DNA of 64,000 bases from Photobacterium arenosum. Its GTDB lineage: Bacteria > Pseudomonadota > Gammaproteobacteria > Enterobacterales > Vibrionaceae. A program made the translations under genes and the position numbers. The notes under the pieces are model-generated. The model searched no databases. It had not been told where the DNA came from and saw only the letters and a list, made by a program, of their open reading frames with translations. The DNA lies in NCBI RefSeq assembly GCF_014841115.1, contig NZ_JACYTP010000019.1:18864-82863 (forward strand), read 5' to 3'. Shown piece by piece: positions 1-8,785 of the stretch (positions within the stretch are counted from its first letter, which is position 1; every line of letters begins with the position of its first letter).

Positions 1-2
1 GC

Positions 3-374
3 AACATACTGTGGCGCGACGGCCCACTGTTTGTCGACTTAGACGATGCGCGAAACGGCCCGGCGGTGCAGGATCTATGGATGCTGTTAAACGGCAGCCG
101 CCAGGATCAGCTGATGCAGTTGGATACCCTGCTGGAAGCGTATGGCGAATTTGCCGATTTTGATCCGCGTGAATTGCAACTTATTGAACCATTACGTGGT
201 CTTAGATTGGTGCATTACATGGCATGGCTAGCAAAACGCTGGCAGGATCCGGCTTTCCCGCGTGCATTCCCCTGGTTTGCTGATGCAAAATACTGGGAAG
301 GTCAGGTACTGGCCATTAAAGAACAACTGGCTGCCCTTGAAGAGCCGCCACTGCAGCTGATGCCGCAATGGTAA
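3..374 (+). CDS. srkA: SrkA (YihE/RdoA) stress-response kinase, C-terminal part
   Basis: The frame is open from the left edge, so the start of the gene lies outside the window. The visible part begins with an N-I-L-W-R-D-G-P block followed by F-V-D-L-D-D-A-R-N-G-P. In the SrkA family this is the catalytic HxxN and metal-binding D-x-D region of an aminoglycoside-phosphotransferase-like fold. SrkA is a Ser/Thr kinase of the Cpx envelope-stress response that counters stress-induced death. It lies directly upstream of dsbA, as in E. coli and vibrios, which supports the call. About 123 C-terminal residues are present and intact, ending at a TAA. Substrate and regulation cannot be judged from this fragment. 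Confidence 0.9.
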   Translation, partial: NILWRDGPLFVDLDDARNGPAVQDLWMLLNGSRQDQLMQLDTLLEAYGEFADFDPRELQLIEPLRGLRLVHYMAWLAKRWQDPAFPRAFPWFADAKYWEGQVLAIKEQLAALEEPPLQLMPQW

Positions 375-446
375 TCAGTCTGACTTGAATCCGAACAGCC
401 GTACCTGTAAAAGGTATTGTATTGATTTTTCAGGGAGAACCCTTAC

Positions 447-1049
447 ATGTTTAAAACACTTTTTGCGCTGGCAACAGCAGCGCTGCTTTCTTTTTCCGCG
501 CATGCCGCCAAGTTTAGCGAAGGCGATTACTATCAGGTGCTGGAACTGCCAAAATCATCCACACCGGTTGTGAACGAATTTTTCTCGTTTTACTGCCCGC
601 ACTGCTTTAACTTTGAACCGCTGATCCAACAGCTGAAAACCAAAATCCCGGACAACGCCAAGTTCCAGAAAAGCCATGTCTCCTTCATGGGCGGCAACAT
701 GGGCACCTCCATGAGCAAGGCTTACGCGACCTCGGTCACCCTGGGTATTGATGACAAAATGATCCCGGTACTGTTCAGCCAGATCCATCAGGCGAACAAA
801 CCGCCGCGCAACGATGAAGAGCTGCGCCAGATCTTTCTGGATAACGGCGTGAAAGCCGAAGACTTCGACGGCGCCTTCAACAGCTTCGCCGTCAACTCTA
901 TGGTCAACCGTTTCAACAAAGGTTTCCGCGACAGCGGCCTGACCGGTGTCCCAGCCGTGGTGGTCAACAACAAATACCTGGTGAAAACCGACAAAGTAAA
1001 ATCAGCCGACGAATACTTCGAGCTGATCAACTTCCTGCTCAAGCAGTAA
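447..1049 (+). CDS. dsbA: Periplasmic thiol:disulfide oxidoreductase DsbA
   Basis: DsbA introduces disulfide bonds into exported proteins and is re-oxidised by DsbB. The 200-residue product has a cleavable signal peptide (residues 1-20, ending A-H-A). The thioredoxin-fold active site is C50-P-H-C53, and the cis-proline loop T-G-V-P lies near residue 170. Length fits the family. The ATG at 447 is preceded by an AGGGAG ribosome-binding site. It follows srkA by 72 bases, and in relatives the two can be co-transcribed, with the Cpx response acting on the pair. A strong hairpin terminator follows. No competing identification. Confidence 0.97.
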   Translation: MFKTLFALATAALLSFSAHAAKFSEGDYYQVLELPKSSTPVVNEFFSFYCPHCFNFEPLIQQLKTKIPDNAKFQKSHVSFMGGNMGTSMSKAYATSVTLGIDDKMIPVLFSQIHQANKPPRNDEELRQIFLDNGVKAEDFDGAFNSFAVNSMVNRFNKGFRDSGLTGVPAVVVNNKYLVKTDKVKSADEYFELINFLLKQ

Positions 1050-1065
1050 GTTTGCTTTCTCTGTG

Positions 1066-1090
1066 AAAAAGGGCCGAAAGGCCCTTTTTT
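1066..1090. terminator. Terminator after dsbA
   Basis: A GGGCC/GGCCC stem with a GAAA tetraloop is flanked by A5 on the left and T6 on the right, so it can stop transcription in both directions. It ends dsbA and also faces the minus-strand gene at 1123-1443. Confidence 0.9.
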
Positions 1091-1122
1091 GTATCTTGAT
1101 GCATCATCAAAATAAACAACCA

Positions 1123-1443
1123 CTAGATCCTGATTTTTTTGCAGAGCCAGTCACAGGCTCTTAATGAGTAATACATAAAAAAAACAAATCCCACGCCGAT
1201 TAGTGCAATCAAACCAACCAAAAACCATTTATTTTCCATTTTCATTACTGGAGCATCAATATCAACACCGAACATACTCGGGATAACATTGATAACTATT
1301 GCGAGCAGGACACCATCAATCGCAAATGCAATATTCATCAGCGTAAAACGTAGAAAACGATGGAGTTTTGTCCGGCCTTCTGCTATTGAAAATGGGTGAT
1401 CTTTTAGTTTCGATCTCTTCTCTCTATAAATCATCCACGCCAA
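1123..1443 (-). CDS. Hypothetical two-helix membrane protein
   Basis: I do not recognise this protein. It has about 103-106 residues with a basic N-terminus (Y-R-E-K-R-S-K), a first hydrophobic segment around residues 35-57 and a second around 72-92, and a basic C-terminal tail, so it is probably an inner-membrane protein with two helices. The start is uncertain: a TTG at 1443 sits too close to an AAAGG motif, while an ATG at 1434 is a little far from it. It lies 35 bases after the broken DUF2059 gene on the same strand and may have been co-transcribed with it. The stretch is clearly more AT-rich than the neighbouring dsbA and comM, which suggests acquired or lineage-specific DNA. Confidence 0.6.
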   Translation of the reverse strand: MAWMIYREKRSKLKDHPFSIAEGRTKLHRFLRFTLMNIAFAIDGVLLAIVINVIPSMFGVDIDAPVMKMENKWFLVGLIALIGVGFVFFMYYSLRACDWLCKKIRI

Positions 1444-1478
1444 TATCCTTTATAACCTCAGTGGTTTTTATCACAGCA

Positions 1479-1982
1479 TTAACGGTTACTGTCTCTCATT
1501 CTTTGTAATTCTTTCTTAAACTCGATCATAAGGTCATCCGTTACTGGCTGAAGTTGTTTCACTTCAGAAATCATCACTGGCTGCATCTTTTGTTGTATCC
1601 GAGGTAGTTCTTGGATTAGTTTTTTACCCGTAGAGGACATATAAAAATCAAAAATCTCATCCAGTTCCTCTTTTGTAAATGCTTCCTTATAAAGCGTAAC
1701 AATTAAGTTCATTACTTTTTTGAATGATAAAACTCGGATAAAACTTGCTTATGCATATAACTATAACTAACCGCTAACGATGCTTCATCTTCATTATCAA
1801 CATCAATAAACTGTGCATATTGGCTTAAGGCTACAGATCTGAGACCTTCCACTGTTACATCTATTGATTCATTAATATTCAGCACATCAACTAACTTTTC
1901 AGCAGATCTGATATGAGCAGCATCATCCGCCAATGTGGAAAAAGGAAAAAAAAAGAACAACCCATACAAACACGTACTTCAT
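1479..1982 (-). pseudogene. DUF2059-family exported protein, broken in two places
   Basis: Three pieces in different frames together look like one small exported DUF2059 protein. Piece one is an ATG at 1982 followed by a signal-peptide start (M-K-Y-V-F-V-W-V-V-L-F-F). At a run of nine T (coding strand) the frame must change to continue as P-F-S-T-L-A-D-D-A. That second piece runs to a stop at 1712 (H-S-K-K-stop). The third frame begins with an ATG overlapping that stop (TAATG) and carries the typical DUF2059 tail, Y-K-E-A-F-T-K-E-E-L then F-Y-M-S-S-T-G-K-K-L. The second break falls exactly on A AAA AAG, a classic -1 slippery heptamer. Possible explanations are a decayed gene, homopolymer sequencing errors, or real frameshifting. 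DUF2059 proteins are of unknown function. Confidence 0.65.
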
Positions 1983-2068
1983 CAAATCAATACCAATATG
2001 AAATCAAAACCATATAAATTTAACCATAATTAGTCTGTTTTACACAGCGTTAATTCTCTCCCTGATAG

Positions 2069-3595
2069 TCACACCACCTGACTGGTGATCTGCTTCAGCA
2101 GCCGGTCCATGGCGCGGTAGCCTAAGGCTTCGGCCAGATGGACCCGTTCGATCTCAGGTTTGCCGGCCAGATCTGCGATGGTGCGGGCGACTTTGATGAT
2201 GCGGTGATAGGCGCGGATCGACAGGCCGAGCTGATGCAGGGCGGTTTCGAGAAACTCGGCGTCGGCTTTGGTCAGCGCACAGTGCTTGTCCAGTTCGCGG
2301 GTACCCAGCAGGGCGTTGATCTTGCCGCCGCGGCTGTGCATCCGGCCCCGAGCTTCCTTCACCCGCTCTTTGATCACCCCAGTGGTTTCCCCTCTGTCGC
2401 CGCCCTGTGCCAGAGTGCCACGCGGCAGGGCGGGGATCTCAATAGACATATCAAACCGGTCCAGCAACGGGCCGGACAAACGCCCCAGATAACGCAGTAT
2501 CGCCTGCGGATTGGTACGGGTCTGGCTGCCTTCGTAGTAACCGGTCGGGCTGGGATTGAGCGCGCCAATGAGCTGGAACCGCGCCGGAAAGGTGGTTTTG
2601 CTGGTGGCACGAGAAATCACGATCTCGCCAGATTCCAGCGGTTCACGTAAAGAATCCAGCACTTTTCGCTCAAACTCCGGCATTTCATCTAAAAACAGAA
2701 TCCCGTTATGGGCCAGCGAAATTTCACCGGGGCGGGGGATGGAGCCGCCGCCCACCAGCGCTGCCATCGAGCTGGAATGATGCGGGGCGCGAAACGGACG
2801 GTTGCGCCAGTTGCCGGCATGGAGTGACTGCGCGGTCAGGGAAGTAATGGCGGCCGTTTCCAGTGCTTCCTCGACATCCATCTCAGGCAGCAAATCGCAC
2901 AACCGTGAGGCCAGCATGGTCTTGCCGGTGCCGGGCGGGCCGACAAACAGCAAATTGTGACCGCCTGCCGCGGCGATCTCCAGCGCCCTTTTGCCCTGCT
3001 GCTGGCCTATGATGTCCTGCATGTCGCGGCCATTGACCATCGGCACTGCCTGACCGGGCGCGCGACAATGCAGCGACAGCGCTTCCTGACCACACAGGTA
3101 GGCACACACGGCCAGTAAGCTGGCCGCTGATTTGTGTATCTCTCTGCCCACCAGCGCCGCCTGATCGCCATTGGCATCGGGCAGCACCAGGCAGCGATTC
3201 TTCTGCTTGGCCGCCAGCGCCGCCGGCAGCGCGCCCTTGATGGAACGTAACTCGCCAGACAGGGCCAGTTCGCCCAAAAATTCATGATCGTGCAGCTTAG
3301 TGTCGGGGATCTGGCCGGATGCGGCCAAAATGCCCAGCGCGATGGGCAAGTCAAAGCGCCCGCCCTCTTTGGGCAGATCGGCCGGGGCCAGATTGACAGT
3401 GATCCGGCGCGACGGAAACTCGAAATTAGCATTCACTATCGCGCTTCTGACTCTGTCTCTGGCCTCCTTCACTGTGGTTTCAGGTAACCCCACCAGATTG
3501 ACCGCCGGCAGGCCATTACTGAGGTGAACCTCTATCGTAACCGCCGGCGCATCCACCCCGACACAAGCCCTGCTGTGAACTATCGCCAACGTCAT
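2069..3595 (-). CDS. comM: ComM (YifB) Mg-chelatase-like AAA+ helicase
   Basis: ComM is a hexameric helicase that drives branch migration when incoming DNA recombines during natural transformation; this role is established in Vibrio and Acinetobacter. The 508-residue protein has the N-terminal ChlI/Lon-like domain (G-L-P-E-T motif near residue 35), an AAA+ core with Walker A G-P-P-G-T-G-K-T (about residues 219-226), a Walker B L-F-L-D-E segment, and the C-terminal Mg-chelatase lid. I place the start at the ATG at 3595, where a GAGAGG site lies six bases upstream, rather than at the in-frame TTG two codons earlier. It stands alone, divergent from the ilv operon. Confidence 0.93.
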   Translation of the reverse strand: MTLAIVHSRACVGVDAPAVTIEVHLSNGLPAVNLVGLPETTVKEARDRVRSAIVNANFEFPSRRITVNLAPADLPKEGGRFDLPIALGILAASGQIPDTKLHDHEFLGELALSGELRSIKGALPAALAAKQKNRCLVLPDANGDQAALVGREIHKSAASLLAVCAYLCGQEALSLHCRAPGQAVPMVNGRDMQDIIGQQQGKRALEIAAAGGHNLLFVGPPGTGKTMLASRLCDLLPEMDVEEALETAAITSLTAQSLHAGNWRNRPFRAPHHSSSMAALVGGGSIPRPGEISLAHNGILFLDEMPEFERKVLDSLREPLESGEIVISRATSKTTFPARFQLIGALNPSPTGYYEGSQTRTNPQAILRYLGRLSGPLLDRFDMSIEIPALPRGTLAQGGDRGETTGVIKERVKEARGRMHSRGGKINALLGTRELDKHCALTKADAEFLETALHQLGLSIRAYHRIIKVARTIADLAGKPEIERVHLAEALGYRAMDRLLKQITSQVV

Positions 3596-3782
3596 TTTCA
3601 ACCTCTCAATAAATTAATTAACTGCCATATCACTGGATAAATACGTTTTATCAGCATAATGTACGCAAGATATCCAAGGCGGATTGAAAATAACCACAAC
3701 AAATTTCTTGTCATGCGACGAATGTCTGTGTTAAGACTAAGGACGCACAACATATAAACAAGAATTTTGGACAGACAAGCCA

Positions 3783-3872
3783 ATGCTATTAAACGTCAAC
3801 CTACTGGTCCTCATTATTAACGTCATCGTGGTGATTATCTCACCGCGACGGGGGCTGGCAGGCGTAAAATAG
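3783..3872 (+). CDS. ilvL: ilv operon leader peptide IlvL
   Basis: A 29-residue reading frame that begins M-L-L-N-V-N-L-L-V-L-I-I-N-V-I-V-V-I-I and ends with a TAG. Seventeen of the first 20 residues after Met are Leu, Val, Ile or Asn, and an uninterrupted run of regulatory codons lies just before an intrinsic terminator. This is the layout of transcription attenuation: when charged Leu, Val or Ile tRNA is scarce, the ribosome stalls and the downstream terminator fails to form. The product itself has no known function. Only a weak ribosome-binding site is visible. Confidence 0.88.
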   Translation: MLLNVNLLVLIINVIVVIISPRRGLAGVK

Positions 3873-3898
3873 CACATACGCAAACACACGCTAAAAAA

Positions 3899-3930
3899 GC
3901 CCCCGCACCGAAAGGTCCGGGGGCTTTTTT
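3899..3930 (+). terminator. ilv attenuator
   Basis: The stem GCCCCCG/CGGGGGC is followed by T6, 27 bases after the leader-peptide stop and about 75 bases before ilvG. Its position marks it as the attenuator of the ilvLGMEDA operon rather than the end of a gene. Confidence 0.88.
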
Positions 3931-4005
3931 CATATCTGATGCCAGAAGACTGCACTATTCCAATAAACCGCAGCACTGGCAGAGGTCATCAAGAAACAGG
4001 GAGCC

Positions 4006-5658
4006 ATGATGACAGGCGCAGAGTTAGTAGTAGAAGCCTTGAAACAACAGGGGGTGAGCACAGTCTTCGGATATCCGGGCGGTGCCATCATGCCAATTTA
4101 CGATGCCTTGTACGATGGCGGCGTCAAGCATGTGCTGTGCCGCCACGAACAGGGGGCTGCCATCGCCGCTATCGGCTATGCCAGAGCCAGCAAAGGGATA
4201 GGCGTTTGCCTGGCCACCTCAGGGCCGGGGGCCACCAATCTGATCACCGGACTGGCCGACGCCATGCTGGATTCCATCCCGTTAGTGGCTATCACAGGTC
4301 AGGTCGCCAGCCCTATGATAGGCACTGACGCGTTTCAGGAAGTCGATGTCCTGGGGATGTCACTGTCGTGCACCAAGCACAGTTTTCTGGTAACAGACCC
4401 GGCAGAACTGCCCGCCGTACTGAGCGAGGCCTTTGAAGTGGCACTGAGCGGCCGCCCTGGCCCTGTGCTGGTGGATATCGCCAAAGACGTACAAGTCGCC
4501 GCCATCGAACACCCGCTTGCCCCACTGCATGAATTACCTGCGTTACCCGAAACCGACCCTGCACAGTTTGCTCTGGCTCAGCAGCTTATTGCCGACAGCC
4601 AGCGTCCTATTCTTTATGTCGGTGGCGGTGTACAGCTGGCAGATGCCGTCGCCAGTGTGCGCGAGTTTCTCGACATCACGCACATGCCGGCAGTGTCGAC
4701 CCTGAAAGGGCTGGGCTGTGTTGAGAAAAACTATCCGTACCACCTGGGCATGCTGGGGATGCACGGCACCAAAGCCGCCAACCTGGCGGTACAGGAAGCC
4801 GATTTACTGATTGCGGTCGGCGCCCGTTTCGACGACAGGGTGACCGGCAAACTGGATACCTTCGCGCCTCATGCCAAAGTGGTCCATCTGGATATCGATA
4901 CCGCCGAGCTGGGCAAGCTGCGTCAGGCCCATGCCGCTTTGCGCTGCGATATCAATGAGGTGCTGCTGCAACTGGCCCGTCCGATGGCGCTGGCGCCCTG
5001 GCAACAACACGTTACCCACCTGATGGCAGACAACGGCTGGCGTTATGACCATCCGGGCGAGCGTATTTTCGCGCCGCTGCTACTGAAACAACTGTCAGAC
5101 AAAATGGATGACAACACTGTCATCAGCACAGATGTCGGCCAGCACCAGATGTGGGTGGCCCAGCATATGAGCCACAGACAACCGCAGAATCTGCTGACCT
5201 CGGCCGGACTCGGCACTATGGGCTTTGGTCTGCCGGCCGCGATCGGCGCCAAGCTGTCGCGCCCGGATGATCAGTCTATTCTGGTCTCGGGCGACGGCTC
5301 TTTCATGATGAATGTGCAGGAACTGGGCACCATCCGCCGTCTCGGCCTGCCGGTCAAGATTGTACTGCTGGACAACCAGCGTCTGGGCATGGTGCGTCAG
5401 TGGCAGGAGCTGTTCTTTGATGGCCGCTACAGCGAAACCAACCTGTCCGATAACCCGGATTTCGTCACCCTGGCCAGTGCCTTCGGCATCCCGGGCCAGA
5501 CCATTACGCGCAAAGATCAGGTCGGTCCTGCGCTGGATACCCTGCTGGCGAGCGAGACAGCCTACCTGCTGCACGTTGCCATTTCTGAAGCTGATAACGT
5601 CTGGCCGCTGGTTCCACCCGGTGGTGCCAACCACGACATGATGGAGGAACCTGTATGA
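4006..5658 (+). CDS. ilvG: Acetolactate synthase II large subunit IlvG
   Basis: Catalyses the first common step of valine, leucine and isoleucine synthesis: condensation of pyruvate with pyruvate or 2-ketobutyrate. It uses thiamine diphosphate, FAD and Mg. The 550-residue protein has F-G-Y-P-G-G-A near residue 21, the catalytic glutamate in R-H-E-Q-G (E48), and the thiamine-binding G-D-G-S-F-M-M-N motif near residue 429 followed by N-x-x-L-G-M-V. Length matches E. coli IlvG (548), and the frame is intact, unlike in E. coli K-12. Two adjacent ATG codons (4006, 4009) both fit an AGGGAG site. The stop overlaps the ilvM start (ATGA), implying coupled translation of the two subunits. Confidence 0.96.
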   Translation: MMTGAELVVEALKQQGVSTVFGYPGGAIMPIYDALYDGGVKHVLCRHEQGAAIAAIGYARASKGIGVCLATSGPGATNLITGLADAMLDSIPLVAITGQVASPMIGTDAFQEVDVLGMSLSCTKHSFLVTDPAELPAVLSEAFEVALSGRPGPVLVDIAKDVQVAAIEHPLAPLHELPALPETDPAQFALAQQLIADSQRPILYVGGGVQLADAVASVREFLDITHMPAVSTLKGLGCVEKNYPYHLGMLGMHGTKAANLAVQEADLLIAVGARFDDRVTGKLDTFAPHAKVVHLDIDTAELGKLRQAHAALRCDINEVLLQLARPMALAPWQQHVTHLMADNGWRYDHPGERIFAPLLLKQLSDKMDDNTVISTDVGQHQMWVAQHMSHRQPQNLLTSAGLGTMGFGLPAAIGAKLSRPDDQSILVSGDGSFMMNVQELGTIRRLGLPVKIVLLDNQRLGMVRQWQELFFDGRYSETNLSDNPDFVTLASAFGIPGQTITRKDQVGPALDTLLASETAYLLHVAISEADNVWPLVPPGGANHDMMEEPV

Positions 5659-5915
5659 CCCAGCACACCCTGACTATCCAAGCCACCAGCCGTCCGGAAT
5701 TACTGGAACGTGTTCTAAGAATCACACGCCACCGCGGATTCATGGTAAAACAGTTTTCAATGGCGCATAGTGAAGATTGTCAGTCCGTCGACATTGAAGT
5801 CACGGTAGACAGCGAGCGTCCCATCAGTGCCCTCTATCACCAGCTGGACAAACTGTGGGATGTCAACGGCGTCACCATTTTAGAGCAACAACAAAAACAA
5901 CAAATCAGCGCATAA
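5655..5915 (+). CDS. ilvM: Acetolactate synthase II small subunit IlvM
   Basis: Regulatory subunit that activates and stabilises IlvG. The 86-residue product is a single ACT-like domain (strand-helix pattern [10 protein letters not shown], then R-I-T-R-H-R-G-F), the expected size for the family. It starts inside the last codons of ilvG. The last residues are Q/K-rich and variable. Confidence 0.93.
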   Translation: MTQHTLTIQATSRPELLERVLRITRHRGFMVKQFSMAHSEDCQSVDIEVTVDSERPISALYHQLDKLWDVNGVTILEQQQKQQISA

Positions 5916-5930
5916 CGAAAGGATTACACA

Positions 5931-6863
5931 ATGGCAAACACAGCAGATTACATTTGGTTTAATGGCGACATGGTGCCTTGGGCAGACGCGAAAGTACACG
6001 TACTGACTCACGCGATGCACTACGGTACTTCCGTGTTCGAAGGCATTCGCTGCTACGAGACGCCAAACGGACCTGTGGTCTTCCGTCACCGTGAGCACAT
6101 GGCCCGACTGAAAGATTCTGCCAAGATCTACCGCTTCCCGATCCCATACACTGTTGATGAGCTGATGGAAGCCTGCCGCGAAACCCTGCGCGCCAACAAA
6201 CTCAATTCTGCCTATATCCGTCCGCTGGGCTATGTGCCTAACGTGGGTCTGGGTGTCTGTCCGCCGAACGGTACGGAAATGGATCTGATCATCGCGGCGT
6301 TCTCCTGGGGCTCTTACCTGGGCGAAGAAGCACTGGCCAACGGGGTCGATGCCATGGTGTCGAGCTGGAACCGCGCCGCGCCGAATACCATTCCGACTGC
6401 TGCCAAAGCGGGCGGTAACTACCTGTCTTCGCTGTTAGTCGGTGGTGAAGCCCGTCGTCACGGTTATGCCGAAGGCATTGCGCTGGATGTGCGCGGCTAC
6501 CTCTCTGAAGGGGCCGGTGAAAACATCTTTGTGATCCGCAACGGGGTGATTTCTACCCCACCGGCCACCAGCGCCATTCTGCCGGGCATTACCCGCGATG
6601 CCATAGTGACGCTGGCCAAAGACATGGGTTATGAGATCCGCGAAGAAAACATCGCCCGCGAGGCGCTGTATCTGGCCGATGAAGTCTTCATGACAGGTAC
6701 CGCGGCGGAAATCGTCCCGGTACGCAGCGTTGATCAGATCACAGTCGGCGAAGGCAAACGCGGCCCGATCACCGAAAAGATTCAAGCGGCTTTCTTTGGC
6801 CTGTTCAACGGCCAGACTGAAGACAAGTGGGGCTGGCTGGATCCTGTATATCCGGCAAAATAA
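5931..6863 (+). CDS. ilvE: Branched-chain amino-acid aminotransferase IlvE
   Basis: Fold-type IV PLP enzyme that performs the last step of valine, leucine and isoleucine synthesis by moving an amino group from glutamate to the keto acid. The 310-residue protein has the N-terminal W-F-N-G region, the Y-G-T-S-V-F-E-G-I-R motif, the PLP-binding lysine in A-A-K-A-G-G-N-Y (about residue 159), the class-IV segment L-S-E-G-A-G-E-N-I-F, and a C-terminal G-T-A-A-E-I. It follows ilvM by 15 bases with a GAAAGGA site. Length equals that of E. coli IlvE plus one residue. Confidence 0.96.
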   Translation: MANTADYIWFNGDMVPWADAKVHVLTHAMHYGTSVFEGIRCYETPNGPVVFRHREHMARLKDSAKIYRFPIPYTVDELMEACRETLRANKLNSAYIRPLGYVPNVGLGVCPPNGTEMDLIIAAFSWGSYLGEEALANGVDAMVSSWNRAAPNTIPTAAKAGGNYLSSLLVGGEARRHGYAEGIALDVRGYLSEGAGENIFVIRNGVISTPPATSAILPGITRDAIVTLAKDMGYEIREENIAREALYLADEVFMTGTAAEIVPVRSVDQITVGEGKRGPITEKIQAAFFGLFNGQTEDKWGWLDPVYPAK

Positions 6864-6894
6864 GCCACACTTATAAGCAAGAGAAGTAATGTCC

Positions 6895-6920
6895 CCGCTG
6901 GTGCTTTACGGCACCGGCGG
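6895..6920 (+). repeat. Intercistronic hairpin between ilvE and ilvD
   Basis: Ten-base inverted repeat CCGCTGGTGC/GCACCGGCGG (one G-U pair) around a six-base loop. No T-run follows, so it is not an intrinsic terminator. It lies 21 bases before the ilvD start and could stabilise the upstream message or tune ilvD translation. Confidence 0.6.
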
Positions 6921-6941
6921 CCAAAAAAGGAATTTCACGTT

Positions 6942-8783
6942 ATGCCTAAGTACCGTTCAGCCACCACCACCCACGGCCGTAATATGGCGGGTGCCCGCGC
7001 CCTGTGGCGTGCCACCGGCGTCAAAGATGAAGATTTTGGCAAACCTATCATCGCTGTCGTTAACTCCTTCACCCAGTTCGTACCAGGTCATGTTCACCTG
7101 AAAGATCTGGGTCAGCTGGTTGCCGCTGAAATTGAAAAAGCCGGTGGGATTGCCAAAGAATTCAACACCATTGCCGTTGATGACGGGATTGCCATGGGCC
7201 ACGGCGGCATGCTGTATTCCCTGCCGTCGCGCGAGCTGATTGCCGACTCGGTCGAATACATGGTCAATGCCCACTGTGCCGACGCCATGGTCTGTATCTC
7301 CAACTGCGATAAGATCACCCCGGGCATGCTGATGGCGTCCATGCGCCTCAATATTCCGGTGATCTTCGTCTCAGGCGGCCCGATGGAAGCCGGTAAGACC
7401 AAACTCTCTGATCAGATCCTGAAACTGGATCTGGTCGATGCCATGATCCAGGGCGCCGATCCCAAAGTCTCTGACGAGCAAAGCGAGCAGATCGAGCGTT
7501 CAGCCTGCCCGACCTGCGGATCCTGCTCAGGCATGTTCACCGCCAACTCGATGAACTGCCTGACCGAAGCCCTGGGCCTGAGTCAGCCGGGTAACGGTTC
7601 ATGTCTGGCCACCCATGCCGATCGTAAAGAGCTGTTCATCACCGCCGGTCAGCGCATTGTCGGTCTGACCAAGCGTTATTATGAGCAGGACGACGACAGC
7701 GTGTTGCCGCGCAACATTGCCAGCAAGAAAGCCTTCGAAAATGCCATGGCACTGGATATTGCCATGGGCGGCTCAACCAATACCGTGCTCCACCTGCTGG
7801 CGGCGGCGCAGGAAGGCGAGATCGATTTCACCATGGAAGACATCGACCGCATGTCACGCCGGGTGCCTCACCTGTGTAAAGTGGCGCCGTCAACGCAGAA
7901 ATACCACATGGAAGATGTCCACCGCGCCGGGGGCGTGTACGGCATTCTCGGTGAGCTGGACCGTGCCGGCCTGCTGCATTCAGACGTTCCCAACGTGCTG
8001 GGCATGACGCTGTCAGAAGCGCTGGCCCGCTACGACATCAAGCAAACCGATTCAGAAGAGGTCGCTTCCTTCTTCCGCGCCGGTCCGGCCGGTATCCGTA
8101 CCACTCAGGCCTTCTCACAGGACTGCCGCTGGGACACTTTGGATGACGATCGCGAGAACGGCTGTATCCGCAACAAAGCCCACGCTTTCAGTCAGGATGG
8201 CGGATTGGCCGTGCTGTCGGGCAACATGGCGGTCGACGGCTGTATCGTGAAAACCGCAGGCGTCGATGAAAGCTGCCTGACCTTCAAAGGCCCGGCCGTG
8301 GTGTTCGAGAGCCAGGAAACCGCGGTTGAAGGCATACTCGGCGGTAAGGTCAAAGCCGGTGATGTGGTAGTGATTCGTTATGAAGGCCCTAAAGGCGGCC
8401 CGGGCATGCAGGAAATGCTGTATCCGACCACTTACCTCAAATCAATGGGGCTGGGTAAAGAGTGCGCCCTGATCACTGACGGCCGTTTCTCCGGCGGTAC
8501 CAGCGGCCTGTCTATCGGCCACGTGTCACCGGAAGCAGCCAATGGCGGCACCATAGGCCTGATTGAAAACGGCGATCTGATCACTATCGACATCCCTAAC
8601 CGCGGTATTGAGCTGAATGTGGACGATGCCACCCTGGCACAGCGCCGTGCCGCCGCCGATCAACGCGGCTGGAAACCGATCGACCGTCAGCGCAGCGTCT
8701 CTTTTGCCCTGCGTGCCTACGCCAACCTGGCGACCAGTGCCGATAAAGGCGCGGTCCGCGATAAATCCAAACTGGAAGGGTAA
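6942..8783 (+). CDS. ilvD: Dihydroxy-acid dehydratase IlvD
   Basis: Fe-S enzyme that dehydrates 2,3-dihydroxy-isovalerate and -3-methylvalerate to the keto acids used by IlvE. The 613-residue product shows the cluster-binding cysteines in S-N-C-D-K-I-T-P-G (about residue 122) and C-P-T-C-G-S-C-S-G (about 189-196), plus the C-terminal signature G-R-F-S-G-G-T-S-G. Length is as in E. coli (616). It starts 78 bases after ilvE, the widest gap in the operon, which holds a stable hairpin. The next gene starts two bases after its stop. Confidence 0.96.
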   Translation: MPKYRSATTTHGRNMAGARALWRATGVKDEDFGKPIIAVVNSFTQFVPGHVHLKDLGQLVAAEIEKAGGIAKEFNTIAVDDGIAMGHGGMLYSLPSRELIADSVEYMVNAHCADAMVCISNCDKITPGMLMASMRLNIPVIFVSGGPMEAGKTKLSDQILKLDLVDAMIQGADPKVSDEQSEQIERSACPTCGSCSGMFTANSMNCLTEALGLSQPGNGSCLATHADRKELFITAGQRIVGLTKRYYEQDDDSVLPRNIASKKAFENAMALDIAMGGSTNTVLHLLAAAQEGEIDFTMEDIDRMSRRVPHLCKVAPSTQKYHMEDVHRAGGVYGILGELDRAGLLHSDVPNVLGMTLSEALARYDIKQTDSEEVASFFRAGPAGIRTTQAFSQDCRWDTLDDDRENGCIRNKAHAFSQDGGLAVLSGNMAVDGCIVKTAGVDESCLTFKGPAVVFESQETAVEGILGGKVKAGDVVVIRYEGPKGGPGMQEMLYPTTYLKSMGLGKECALITDGRFSGGTSGLSIGHVSPEAANGGTIGLIENGDLITIDIPNRGIELNVDDATLAQRRAAADQRGWKPIDRQRSVSFALRAYANLATSADKGAVRDKSKLEG

Positions 8784-8785
8784 GT

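Noticed and set aside
3598..3783. 61-codon minus-strand frame between comM and the ilv leader
   Set aside because: Covers the ilv promoter region and the first bases of ilvL; no ribosome-binding site and no recognisable features.
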